Assembly (NCBI RefSeq): GCF_033958435.1
Contig: NC_134138.1
Location: 272,901,798-272,965,797, forward strand
Reading direction: 5' to 3'
DNA length: 64,000 nucleotides
DNA from: Carettochelys insculpta
Lineage: Eukaryota; Chordata; Testudines; Carettochelyidae
Shown here: one piece after another, positions 12,191 to 22,133 of the stretch
Layout: each line of letters begins with the position of its first letter
Numbering within the stretch: position 1 is the first letter of the stretch
Notes under the pieces: model-generated
Seen by the model: the letters and a program-made list of their open reading frames with translations, nothing else
Told to the model about the DNA's origin: nothing
Databases searched by the model: none
Position numbers and translations under genes: made by a program

Positions 12191-12210
12191 ATTGGCGCAG
12201 CGAGCAGGGT
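12191..12210 (+). promoter_or_regulatory. Probable primer-binding site of the ERV-L
   Basis: ATTGGCGCAGCGAGCAGGGT immediately follows the LTR end, as a retroviral PBS does, with TGGCGC after a 2-nt gap. I could not match it to a specific tRNA. Confidence 0.5.
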
Positions 12211-12324
12211 ACTCCAGGTACGATGCCTTTTTGGTCGAAAGCGGGGAAGGCAGGAAAGCCAGCGCTGTCCCTGCAGTGCATACCAAGATGGCCCTCAACG
12301 GAGCGATAGAGGCCGGTAGCGCAG

Positions 12325-13533
12325 ATGGTGGCCTGTTGGGCAGCCCCAGCAGACTGGCTGAAGTTGCAGGAGGCGGCAGGCGTGACGCCGGTACAGGTAG
12401 AAGGGGTGTTGCATCGGCTGCAGCTAAGCCGCCGGCCAGGAACGGAAAAAAGGCCGGTGGAAGAGGTAGCATGGCTTTTCCTGACTGCCCGCCAGGCCCT
12501 GGATGAGGAGCTTCTCCGCTTGCAAAAGGCGCTGGCAGGGAAGGAGCAGGAATGTTGCAATTTGGCGAAAGCGCAGGTAATAGCACAGGAGGTAGTTACC
12601 TTGCAGTCCAAAAGGATGCAAAAGTTAACCCATCGTTGTGAGGTGTTGGCGGCAAGAGTTGCGAATCGGCGGCACGTAAAACTAGGAAAAAACCCGGTGT
12701 CAACGGCCCAAGTGTGTGCGGTCCTTGCACTAGCCACTTGAGACCCTAAAACCTGGGATGGAAACATTTGGAGCTCTTCCTCGTCTAAGAAGAAGGAGAA
12801 GGTAAACGGAAAGGCTGTGCAAACCGACCCAAAACAGGCGCGCCCCATTTGGGAGTTGAGGGCAAAAGGAGGTCGCTGGAATAAGGTCTCACAAACGTTT
12901 AAAACAAGTGAGTTGCAGGAAATGGTAAAAAGTTTTAAGCAGGAGCCAGGGGAAGGCCTGTTGGCCTGGCTAGTGCGTGTGTGGGACAACGCGGGCAACG
13001 CTGTGTTGTTGCTGCTTGCGGAACTCCACCAGATGGGCGTGTTATCTCAGAATTCACAGGTCAAACAGGCACTGCAAACTATGCAAGGTCTTGCTGATGC
13101 ACAGGGAAATGCCATAAAAGCGCTGTCCCTGTACCGCTGGTTGACTGCAGCGGTGAACCAGGTCTACCCCTCCCCGGGGGAACTGGAAGCACTGGTAAGG
13201 CCCTGGTGTACAATCCCAAAAGGGGTGAGTGCACTGCAGCAGCTGGGCATGGCGTGGGCTGTGGCTTTCATCAACATGGGACTGAACAATATAGGGGTCC
13301 ATAAATCCATCAAGGCCACTCTGTTACACCTTGCCCCCCTCGAGCTAAAGGCCTCCCTTATGGCCGTAGTCATGGCAGCGGGCGGGAATGTAGGTAACTT
13401 GGTTGGAACATTAATGCAGTTAGAGGCTGTCATAGGCGCAAAAGCGGTCCATGCCACAAAAGGAAAAGGTGGTCGGGCGGGAGCCCCTAAACAGGAAAAA
13501 GGGCACGCTCAAGTAACTCGAAGAACCATGTGA
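12325..13533 (+). pseudogene. ERV-L gag relic
   Basis: This is the first gene after the primer-binding site. A single frame runs from an ATG to a TGA at 13531-13533 and is interrupted only by one in-frame TGA at 12739-12741, splitting it into 139- and about 264-codon parts. The first part has a leucine/glutamate-rich helical stretch (EELLRLQKALAGKEQE). The second contains capsid-like helical sequence and ends in a basic tail. No CCHC zinc knuckle is visible. The gag assignment rests on position and on the adjacent ERV-L pol. Confidence 0.75.
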
Positions 13534-13756
13534 ACGAGCTTGCTAAAGGCAAAAGTCCCCCATGGAAAAAATCAATGGTTTGCCAACACCAAACTTGTAC
13601 AAGCGTTGGTTGCAACTGCCACCTACCCAGCAGAGTAAGGATGTGGGTGCCTCCAAGAGGGCTGGCAAAACTCAAGCACCACAAAAAGGTACGGGAGCTG
13701 GGGAGAGGACCAAGCCCAGCGCCCCCGTTGACTGGACCCTTCCCCCTAGGAAGTGA

Positions 13757-15145
13757 CGGGGAGGCGGGTCCCCTGTGGTATGGGCTGTGGTGGTGCAACA
13801 GGTAGCAGGGGACTGGCGCCCATTCGTCCTGGTAACCATCAAGTGGCCCCGGGGAGGGGAGCAGCATGTGCTAGCTCTGTTAAACACTGAAGCCACGGTG
13901 ACCATTCTGCATTCTACCCAGACTGTGGGTCACGCGGTGGTCGTGCAGGGCCTCAGAGGAGCGGAGACCACCGCTTATTTGGTAAAGGTCACCCTAACGC
14001 TGGGGAAAGCCCCTCCCTTTCAGGCAACTGTGCTGGCTGCACCTTTAGGTGAATACATCATTGGAATGGATGTCTTGTGTGGCCGGTGTGTGGATACGCA
14101 GTATGGGCTGTTTGTCTTTGGGCACCCCCGATACATTTGGGCAATCAGAACTGTGGAGCCCCTACTGCGGGAACATCCCAAATGGGGCCCTGTGCGCCTG
14201 CCGGTCCCCCAGACCCCGGTGTCAGTCAAGCAGTACCGTATTCCTGGTGGAGAGCACAAAATCAGTAACGCTATTGCTGCATTGCCACAGGCAGAGATTA
14301 TTCGCCCCACGCTAAGCGCCTTCAACAGCCCCATCTGGCCAGTAAAGAAGCCGAATAGATCATGGCGCATAACAGTAAACTATCAAAAACTCAATAAAGT
14401 AATCCCAAAGCTAACGGCCATAGTTCCAAACATGGTTACCATCCTGGAGCGCATCACCATGGCAGCCTTGCTGTGGCATGCCGTCATAGACCTGGCCAAT
14501 GCGTTTTTCTCTATTAACATTCATCCCAAGAGTCAAGAGCAGTTTGCCTTCACGTGGCTAGCAAAGCAGTACACGTTTACCTTGTTGCCACAGGGCTTTA
14601 AGCACGTCCCAACAATCTACTATCAGCTAGTGCAGGCCAATCTGGAGCGTCTGGACCTCCCTGACCAGACGGCCTGCTACCACTACATCAACAACGTTAT
14701 AATCTCGGGACCAAATAAACCAACTGTTCAAGCTGCCCTAGACACCGTTGTAACAGGAGCTTGTGCTCAAAGCCACCCAGTGGAACTGGACAGAGAAGCA
14801 CCAACAAGCTTTCAACCTCTGCAAAGAAGCAGTGGTGGCACACGCTTGCCTCACTGCACTGCTGCAGGGCCAACCGTTTGAACTGGAGGTAACCACCATC
14901 GGTGACGTGGCGTCCTGAGGTCTGTGGCAGCAGGTAGAAACCCAGCGAAAAAAATGTATCAGCTTCTGGTCATGAACCCTCTGCGAAGCCAAAGGTGGGT
15001 ACACCCCCCCCCCCTAAAAAAGCAAATCCTAACAGTGGTGTGGGCTTTGCAAAACACTAAGCAGGTCATGGGCATCGCCCCTGTTACTGTACGAACCCCG
15101 ATCCCCTTAATGGGGTGGGTCACGGGTACCTCTAAACTGCTGTAG
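13757..15145 (+). pseudogene. ERV-L protease/reverse transcriptase relic
   Basis: An open frame from 13757 to 14881 starts after a TGA and has no ATG at its head, as expected for a gene expressed with gag. The protease active-site tract reads LLNTEATVTIL where the family has a D-T/S-G triad. IIGMDVL follows. RT blocks are KQYRIPGG, FNSPIWPVKKP, DLANAFFSI (motif A) and LPQGFKH. The YxDD box reads YINN at 14684-14695, so both catalytic aspartates are lost. Beyond 14881 the connection region continues in broken frames to 15145 and then stops. RNase H and integrase are deleted. Confidence 0.85.
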
Positions 15146-15448
15146 CAACGGCCTCAAAGTGGGGCCCAGATATCAGTAACCGCTCCAACTTATAGGTAGC
15201 GTTGGAACAAACTGCCATCAACGCGTCTGCCTTTTGTCTGCCCCACAGTATGGCTGTGGGACAGCTCATAAACACATGCTTTATAGGCGTCAGTGCTACT
15301 CCTGCTCTCTTGCAAAACTATACCCTTTTGCAAAACTTTGCTTTTACTGCTCTCATATGCTGTTATCAAGTTTGTTCCACAGGTGCACGCTGTGTTGCCA
15401 AAAGAGCATCAACCACCTCACTTAATTCCTACTAGCCTCGGAATTCAC
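15146..15448 (+). other. Unidentified 3' internal remnant of the ERV-L
   Basis: Lies between the truncated pol and the polypurine tract. Short frames only; no envelope, integrase or dUTPase motif is recognised. Confidence 0.5.
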
Positions 15449-15468
15449 AAAGGGGTTGCGGGGAGGAG
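15449..15468 (+). promoter_or_regulatory. Polypurine tract of the ERV-L
   Basis: AAAGGGGTTGCGGGGAGGAG directly precedes the TG of the 3' LTR, the position from which plus-strand synthesis is primed in retroviruses. A TT and a C interrupt the purine run. Confidence 0.65.
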
Positions 15469-15907
15469 TGTAGGGTGCGAGCAGACATTGTAATGGTCAA
15501 GAGTGCAGTCCGACCCCTCTGAATCCTCAGGAGAATCTAAACAAACCAGTCTGTGCAAGGTAAAAAGCTGCAAAATAACTGCCATGAAAACTACTGCAAA
15601 ACAAGGCGTGCTTCCCAAGACTTCAAGGCTACACTGGCAGTAGGCCACAAAAGATAGTGATAGAACTGCATAGGCAATTTTAGGCAATCTTATGTTAATG
15701 AGCTAAGCTTTATCAGCTGGTGTTAGGAGGCCTGTTACAGAGCCTCTCCTTGAGCAAAGCTCCGACGCATCGGGTTTTCCCCCACTGGTGACTGCGGCAT
15801 CTCTGGGGCTCCCGTCGCGGGTGTCACATGCTTTCAATAAACCAAATATAGCACTCGCCTTCTGGGTGCAGCCTCGTTTCTGGGGAACCCAAGCCTGGTT
15901 GGCTACA
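15469..15907 (+). repeat. 3' LTR of the ERV-L
   Basis: A 439-bp intact LTR starting TGTAGGGTGCGAG and ending TTGGCTACA, with an AATAAA at about 15836-15841 and the AGGTA target duplication right after it. It lacks the LINE insertion seen in the 5' LTR, so that insertion came after provirus integration. Confidence 0.9.
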
Positions 15908-16466
15908 AGGTATATCACATCCACTGACTTCCCCATGTTCACAGAGCTTGTTACCTCATCATACAAGCTAATCAGATTGGTCAGGCAGGACGTGCCCCTG
16001 GTGAATCCATGTTGGCTACTTTTGATCCCTTTCCCCTCTTCCAAGTGCTCCAAAATGAATTTCTTGAGGATTTCCTCCACTATTTTCCCAGGGACTGAGG
16101 TAAGGCTGACGGGTCTATAGTTCCCTGTATTGTCCTTCTTTCCTTTTTTAAAGGTGGGCACTACATTTGCCTTCTTCCAGTCATCCAGTATCTCCCCTGA
16201 TCTCCAAGAGTCTTCAAATATAATGGCCAAAGGTTCAGCAATGACCTCTGCCAATTCCCCCAGTACCCTGGGGTGCACTAAATCCAGACCCATGGACTTG
16301 TGCGCATCTAGTTTTTCTAGATAGCTCAGAACTTGTTCCTTCCCCACAGATGGCTGCCTTCCACCTTTCCATACTGCATCATCTAGGACCGTCATGTGGA
16401 AGTTGACTTTGTCCGTGAAGACTGAGGCAAAAAAAGCATTGAGTACTTCAGCTTTTCCTGCATCAT
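15908..16466 (-). mobile_element. CR1 LINE, ORF2 middle (part 2 of the split copy)
   Basis: The minus-strand reading covers the RT N-terminal half (DLVHPRVLGELAEVIAEPL, WRSGEILDDWKKANVVP, NYRPVSLTSVPGKI, QHGFTRGTSCLTNLI, GKSVDVIYL). The frame is open up to the provirus junction. On the other side it is interrupted by a Penelope fragment. Confidence 0.9.
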
Positions 16467-16467
16467 A

Positions 16468-16749
16468 TCAGATATCAGAAATGGCAATATACAAAAACCC
16501 GTAGGAGAGCACTTCAATCTCCCAGGCCACACAGTAGCAGGCTTAAAAGTAGCTATTCTACAGCAAAGAAATTTCAGGACCAGACTCCAAAGAGAAATTT
16601 CTGAGCTACAATTCATCTGCAAATTCGAAGCCCTCAGCTCAGGCTTAAACAAAAACTGTGAATGGATGGCTGAATACAGAAGCAGCTTCCCCTCCCTTGG
16701 TGTTCACACCTCCAGATCAACTGCTGGTAGTAAGCCTCACCCTTGCTGA
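16468..16749 (+). pseudogene. GIY-YIG domain C-terminal part (Penelope-like)
   Basis: Ninety-three codons read without a stop to a TGA at 16747-16749: SDIRNGNIQKPVGEHFNLPG, then AILQQRNF, ELQFICKFE and EWMAEYRSSF. This is the same family as 8521-8814 but lacks the YIG half, since the copy is 5'-truncated at about 16467. There is no start codon, so it is a fragment. Confidence 0.85.
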
Positions 16750-16824
16750 CTGAGCTAACCTTGTTATCCCCAGGCTTGCTCTGGCTTATTTATACCTGGC
16801 CCTGCAGATTTCCAAGACCAGCGT

Positions 16825-16862
16825 CTGATGAAGTGAGTCTGTGCTCATGAAAGCTCATGCTC
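16825..16862 (+). ncRNA. Hammerhead-like core downstream of the GIY-YIG frame
   Basis: CTGATGA, an extra A, stem II GTGAG/CTCAT (one G-U pair), GAAA and a 3-bp stem III with C following. It lies about 75 bp after the GIY-YIG stop codon, which places the motif in the 3' terminal region of the element. Stem I is not evident. Confidence 0.5.
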
Positions 16863-16947
16863 AGAACTTTTCTGTTAGTCTATAAGGTGCCACAGGACCC
16901 TTCATTGCTGTTACAGATCCAGACTAACACAGCTACCCCTCTGATAC

Positions 16948-18205
16948 TTGACTTCTGTTGCTAAGTTACCTCCCTCATCTAGTAATGGCCCCACACCTTC
17001 TCCAATAACCTGTTTATTGTTCACATGCCTGTAGAAACCCTTCTTGTTACTCTTCACATCCCTTGCCAGCTGCAGTTCCAGTTGTGCTTTTGCTTTCCTG
17101 ATTACTGCCCAGCATTCTCCAGCCATATGTTTATACTCCTCCTTAGTCAACTGTGCACATTTCCATGTCTTGTATGCATCCTTTTTGAATTTAAGCTGAC
17201 TAAGGATTTCCCTGTTAAGCCAAGCTGGTTGCCTACCATGTTTGCATTTCTTACAATGCAGTGGGATTGTTTGTTCCTGTGCCTTCAGTAAGACTTCCAG
17301 TTCTCATCAACTCTTCTCCCCTTCATCTTCATTTCCCGAGGGATCCTGCTCATCCGTTCTCTCAGGGAGTCAAAGTCTGCTCTTCTGAAATCAGGGATCT
17401 GTATGTTACTGCTCACCTTTCTTACTTTTGTCTGGATCATGAAATCTATGATCTCATGGTCGCTGCAGCCCAGGTTCCCTCCCACTTCTATTTCTTCTAC
17501 TAGTTCTTCTCTGTTTGTGAGCAGCAGGTCAAGTTGCACACGGCCCCTGGTCAGTTCCTTCAGCACTTGTACCATGAAGTTATCCCCAACGTTCTCCAAA
17601 AACTTCCTGGATGATCTGTGTGCTGATTGTATTGTCTCCCAACAAATGTCCGGATGATTAAAGTCTCATGAGAACCAGGGCCTGTGATTTGGAAGTTTCA
17701 CTTAGCCTCATCTATCTCATGTCCCTGATCTGGCAGTCTATAACAGACACCAACTACAACATCACCTCTGTTACTTCCACCTCGAAGCTTAACCCAAAGA
17801 CACTCAACTGGATTTTCTCCTTCCTCATCCTGGAGCTCTGAGCAATCATACTGTTCCCTCACATAGAGCGCAACCCTTCCTTCTTTTCTCCCTCGTCTGT
17901 CGTTCCTAAACAAATTATAACCTTCCATGACAGTGCTCCAGTTATGCGAATCGTCCCACCAAGTCTCTGTTTTTCCAACCACCTCATACTTGTTTGACTG
18001 TGCCAGGGCCTCTAATTCTTCCTGTTTGTTCCCTAGGCTTCTGGCATTAGTGTATAAGCATCTTAGAGAAGGGGCCGATTGGCCCACTTTCTCCTCTTCA
18101 CCCAGGAAACCCACTTGATTGTTCCCTCCTCCTTCCCCACTTACCTCAGGGCTTGTCACCTTCCCCCGACAAACCTAGTTTAAAGCCCTCCTCACTAGGA
18201 CTTCT
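16948..18205 (-). mobile_element. CR1 LINE, ORF2 5' half and ORF1 end (part 3)
   Basis: Minus-strand pieces in order are the endonuclease N-terminus (CLYTNARSLGNKQEELEAL, TETWWDDS, NLFRNDRRGRKEGRVALYV, GVCYRLPDQ), an endonuclease middle part (17285-17599) and the linker to the RT (16911-17150, KKGFYRHVNNK, PLLDEGGNLATE). Frameshifts separate them. The ORF1 end lies at about 18171-18195 (ALN then TAG). Together with 10107-11260 and 15908-16466 this is one long minus-strand CR1. Confidence 0.88.
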
Positions 18206-18359
18206 AGGATATGGCTACGCTGCCTGCAGCAGCAAGTCCAGGTTGACACACTGGGACTCACAGTATTGTGCTAAATGTATTGTCTCTGTCACTGTATTGG
18301 ATCTGGGGGACAGAGGGCCGTGAAGCCTTGGAAGACGGGTGTGTGTTGTCTCCAGGGTG

Positions 18360-18545
18360 GTGGTCTTTCTATTTTGACCATCCATGGGTGGAATAAATTT
18401 TATGTGCACCAAGGCATGCATGATGTGCACCACCAACAAACACTTCCTGCCAGCTGTGGGCACTCTGCTGATCAGCTGGCCAGTTCCTGGTTCTCCCATG
18501 GGTGGCCACCCAATCACTTACCTTACAGGGATCATGGCTCCAGAG
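18360..18545 (+). repeat. Interspersed repeat family K, copy 1
   Basis: ATAAATTTTATGTGCACCAAGGCATG, then ...CCAGCTGTGGGCACTCTGCTGATCAG... and TTACAGGGATCATGG recur with divergence at 53945-54170 and 54660-54830. The complement of the end (CCCTGTAA) resembles the start of the other copies, suggesting terminal inverted repeats. The class is unknown. Confidence 0.6.
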
Positions 18546-18735
18546 CTATTTTTAAAGCAGTATCATGAGCTCAAATCTGTCGACTGGGGGCAGGAAATTT
18601 GCTGCTGTAGCCTGTGTATGGATACCCTTCAAGTTTCCTGTAATGAGCATGGACCCTCCACATAACTGGGCAACAGGTAGCTCAAGTGTAACTTTAACAT
18701 TGTTCACTCAGTTATTTCCACCATCCACACATCAG

Positions 18736-19085
18736 GGCTACATTTACGCTGCAGAGATTATTTGAAAGAAGCCCTTCTGGAAGATCGCTTTCGAAAGCGT
18801 GTGTCCACACACGCAAAAGCAGATCAACAGAATGATCTGCTCTTTCGAAAGAACAGGCCAGGAACTGAAAAATCAGGCCCCAGGAGGGCAGCTCTTTCAA
18901 AAAAAGGGACTGTGGAGCATCTACACACACTTGCTTTCAAAAGGGGGCGCTCTTCCTGAAATGGGAAAGGAAGAGCGATTTTGAAAGGAGTGCTGTGTTC
19001 TTTTGATTGACTTTTGGAAGAACGCTTTTTGTGTGTAGATGCTCTGTGGGATCATTTGAAAGAACTTGGTAGTGTAGACGCAGCT
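18736..19085. mobile_element. Foldback MITE, type C (CTTTCGAAAG-rich)
   Basis: The ends GGCTACATTTACGCTGC and AGTGTAGACGCAGC are inverted repeats. The interior contains CTTTCGAAAG in the left arm and TTTTGAAAG/CTTTTGGAAG words in the right. A relative with a clearer target duplication lies at 39090-39522. Confidence 0.65.
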
Positions 19086-19088
19086 CGA

Positions 19089-19830
19089 GAGTATTTAGCT
19101 GCTGTGTAAGCTATGGTCATGTCAGTTGTTCAGTTTGTTGCTTACTGTTTCTGCCGAGCTCTTCAGCCCAAAGGGAGAACTTCCAAAGCCAAGCCTGCTC
19201 CTCCCTAAGGGTGGTGTTCAACCCTGTGCATCTAGACACCACCTTACGCCCTCAAAATAAGACTCCACAGCAGAGCTGATTGGGAATTTTTTCAGCAAAA
19301 TAGTTTTTCATTAGAAAATGCCACTTCTCTAAGGCAGAAACATCAGGTAGGAATGTCCTGGCTGTCCCAAGTCTTCTGTTGGCAAAGACTTCTCAGATCC
19401 CAGGTGGGATTTCCAATCAAAGCCCAAGAGCCTTGCACCCAGCCCAGAATGCCTTGCAGCCTGGCAGCTCAACAATCGTACGAGAGACCTAAGTTAAAGT
19501 CCAATTCCGTCCTTTGCCTGAAGTAAGGCAGGGCACTAGACCTGGGTCTCCTAACTGTGGCTGATCTAGCCAGATGACGGTTGGTGGCTTTCCTGCTTGT
19601 TTTCACCTAATCAAAATCATCTGAAGCTTTTTTTTTTTTTTTGGTTGGTTTTTTTTTAGTTTAGTTTTGTCCTGGTAGTAAATGACATTTTTTAAAATCT
19701 CAAAAAGGGCAGGATGGGTAAACCATTTCTTGCCCAGCTCTCCTAAGCAGTGCATAACCACTGGCGTGGCCCTCGACATAGGGATGAGTTTCACTCAGAT
19801 AGTCCAGCTTCAGAGTTACCATTGTTGCTG
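19089..19830. other. No gene recognised
   Basis: Unassigned sequence with T-rich tracts at about 19626-19660. Confidence 0.5.
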
Positions 19831-19913
19831 AGTATCAGAGGGGTAGTCACATTAGTCTGTATCTGCAAAAACAATGAGAAGTCCTGTGGCACCTTATAGA
19901 CTAACATATATTG

Positions 19914-19951
19914 GAGCATAAGCTTTCGTGGGCAAAGGCCCACTTCATCAG
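19914..19951 (-). ncRNA. Hammerhead-like core, intact (left arm)
   Basis: On the minus strand: CTGATGA, extra A, stem II GTGGGC/GCCCAC, GAAA, stem III AGC-TTAT-GCT followed by C. This is the best-preserved core in the window. Confidence 0.55.
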
Positions 19952-19961
19952 ATGCATACAT

Positions 19962-19999
19962 CTGATGAAGTGGGCCTTTGCCCACGAAAGCTTATGGTC
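19962..19999 (+). ncRNA. Hammerhead-like core, stem III mutated (right arm)
   Basis: The boxes and stem II are identical to the left arm, but the 3' strand of stem III reads GGT instead of GCT, breaking its middle pair. The two arms are therefore not functionally equivalent. Confidence 0.5.
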
Positions 20000-20046
20000 C
20001 AATATACCTGTTAGTCTATATCATGCCACACAATTTCTCATTGTTT

Positions 20047-20312
20047 TCACCATTGCTGGGACTTGGCAGAACAGGCAGTAGGGTGGTAAAGGAAACAGGG
20101 TTAGAGATGCAAGCAGTAGTCAGGCAACATAGGGCTTTAAGATCCAGCTCCTTCAGCTCCATGCAGTGGGAAGCCAGTGGAGATATTGGCAGAGAAGAGG
20201 TGGGTAGACAAGGGAGTTGACTGGGGATTTTTCCATCAAGGGTGTTTCTTCGACAGATGACATAGTTTCTGCAAAATGGAAATTTTCTGTGGGGGAAAAT
20301 GTTGACCTTACC

Positions 20313-20344
<32 letters not shown>

Positions 20345-21486
20345 CCTGTGAGGAAATGTGAAACATTTTGAGCCCTGACATCATTAATCTCTGCATCAGC
20401 CTGAGTTACTATGGTGCCTCATGGGGGATGTAGTTCAAGTGGCTTATGTCCCCAATCTGCCGTATGGACTAGGCTCCATAGTTGGCCTACATCTCCCATG
20501 ATGCACAGTGGCTAGCTGAGCTATTTCAGCTTTATCAAAGTGGCATTTTTTTCCAGAGCTTTTCGGTGTATGGAAAATTTCAGTATTTTGACTTCTCATT
20601 CTGAGTTGGGATGAGAACAAACATGAAAGCGACTTATGTTACCATGGGATGGAAATTTGTTTTTCAACCAATGTAAATTAACAAGTTCACAATGGCAGGA
20701 GTGGAAGTGACCTTAGTGGCATCTTTTCAGTTAATCACCATTTACTCCAAAGGCTTGTATCTCATGACCACAATCATCCCATCGGTTTCCTGTCCACTTG
20801 GACTCAGGTCCCCTAAAGCACAAGGCTTTGCTACTGCTGCTGGTTACATCAAGATGGGTTGCTTGCTTCATTCATGGTTTACTGGCTTTAGTTGATTCCA
20901 CTGGGTGCCATCTATTTTATAGACTGTATTCTCTCCAGGCCAGCAATCTATTGTTCTGTGCCAGAAGATAAATACAGATGACTGACAAATAAATATGATG
21001 ATCTAAAACCTTGGGCATTACACTCAGTGGGTCTTCAGGCTTTAGCACATAGAGCTGTTTCCTTTACAGTAGGGGCAAGGTTTGTTCAGGACCCATGCAT
21101 TATTGAGACAGTTAAGATAAAAGTGCTAGTCCATGATTAAACCAACTTCCTTTCTCACCACGTCTGTCCTCCATCGGATTCAAGGGGCCTTTTAAATGTA
21201 TCTCTCAGCCTTTCAGAGCCAGAGACCATTGTGTCACGATTAACATTCTTTTGCCTGTGCAAACATGTACCAGTCAAGCAGCTTGGCCTATTTCAAATCA
21301 ACAAGTGCTTATGACTAAGATACTGCACTCGGTAGTGTGATGAATGCACACTGTTTCCTTGCAGCTAATAGAATAAATAAGTGCCTGCAGTCCTTATCCT
21401 TCCCCTGATTCCAAGGGCTCTTTGAAGTTTGATTGCTTGAAGTGTGAGTGTTTCATGTCGTCCAATTCCATTTCTTTTGTTGTCAG
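20047..21486. other. Unassigned DNA with a T run and a foldback
   Basis: No gene is recognised. A run of 30 T lies at 20315-20344. 20410-20515 is a foldback-like segment: ATGGGGGATGTAG and, 60 bp on, CTACATCTCCCAT. It probably derives from a small DNA transposon. Confidence 0.5.
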
Positions 21487-21770
21487 ACACCAAATCTCAG
21501 AATCAAATATAGGGCTGGAAGGGACCTGAAGAGTTCACCAACTTGTTTCTCTGCTCCTGGAAGTGTCTCTTTCAGCCTTTGGTGAATACCGAGAGCTCCT
21601 GTTTGGAGGGGCGGTGTGTTGCGTCTCTCTAATTTCTTCTATGGCTGCTCAGTGCTGCTGTAGCTGTGGGTTTCCTGTCAGAAAAAGCAAAAACCATCAT
21701 AGAAATAAAGTGCTTGAACGAACCTTGAAGGTCATCTAGTATTCTAGTTGATCCCCTTGTGCTGAGGCAG
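21487..21770 (-). mobile_element. Two short CR1 3'-end-like fragments
   Basis: TCAGAATCAAATATAGGGCTGGAAGGGACCT (about 21496-21525) and CATAGAAATAAAGTG...AAGGTCATCTAGT (about 21698-21745) resemble the reverse complement of CR1 3' termini. Both are too short to place in a subfamily. Confidence 0.5.
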
Positions 21771-21879
21771 AACCATGCCTGGGTAGACAATAATACACCA
21801 CTCTACCTTCTCTGAGGTTGTGTGTGTCCACAATCTCTTAAAATGTATACTAAACTCACACAAGCACACATACTCTATG

Positions 21880-22133
21880 CAGGGTGGCTGACGGACTTGC
21901 TAGGCCCCTGGGCAAGATGGGAGAAATCTCTGCACCCTAGAAGAGGCCAGGCCTAAGGCAGAACGAGGCCAGCCTCCCCCAGCTGCTCAGGGGTCCATCA
22001 GTGATTTAAAGGGCCTGGAGCTCCTGCCACTGCAGTAGCAGTGGTGGTGGCTTGGAGCCCAGGGACCATTTAAATTGCCATGCCCTGGGGCAGCTGTCCC
22101 TTTGCCTTCTCTTCCTCCCTGTTGGCGGCCCTG
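21880..22133. mobile_element. CAGGGCCG-ended DNA transposon, copy 1
   Basis: The ends CAGGGTGGCTGAC and GTTGGCGGCCCTG are inverted repeats. The interior is partly palindromic around the CTGCAGTAGCAGTGG segment. A relative lies at 31186-31470. There is no coding capacity. Confidence 0.6.

Larger units (their letters stand above)
11261..15907 (+). mobile_element. ERV-L-type endogenous retrovirus, internally deleted
   Basis: Two LTRs of about 440 bp (TG...CA ends) flank gag and part of pol. The copy is bounded by a 5-bp duplication, AGGTA at 11256-11260 and 15908-15912, and interrupts a CR1 reading frame. The RT reading (KQYRIPGG, FNSPIWPVKKP, DLANAFFSI, FAFTW, LPQGFKH) is characteristic of class III ERV-L. 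The internal part is only about 3.3 kb: RNase H, integrase and any further genes are missing. By eye the LTRs differ at roughly 20 sites (about 5%), many of them CpG transitions. Confidence 0.88.
16467..16947 (+). mobile_element. Penelope-like element fragment nested in CR1
   Basis: The plus strand carries the C-terminal part of the GIY-YIG domain, a spacer, a hammerhead-like core and the shared terminal sequence ending CTACCCCTCTGATAC. CR1 sequence flanks it on both sides in the opposite orientation. The target duplication is not clear by eye. Confidence 0.85.
19831..20046. mobile_element. Head-to-head pair of Penelope-like termini
   Basis: The left arm (about 19831-19956) is minus-oriented and the right arm (about 19957-20046) plus-oriented. 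They meet at GATGCATACATC, so the terminal sequence forms a long inverted repeat. Each arm holds one hammerhead-like core. The right arm is shorter and stops inside the CCTTATAGACT-equivalent part. Inverted arrangements are known for Penelope-like insertions. Confidence 0.8.

Noticed and set aside
12186..12998. Long minus-strand open frame (270 codons)
   Set aside because: It is antisense to the ERV-L gag relic and has no recognisable domain; the plus-strand reading explains the sequence.
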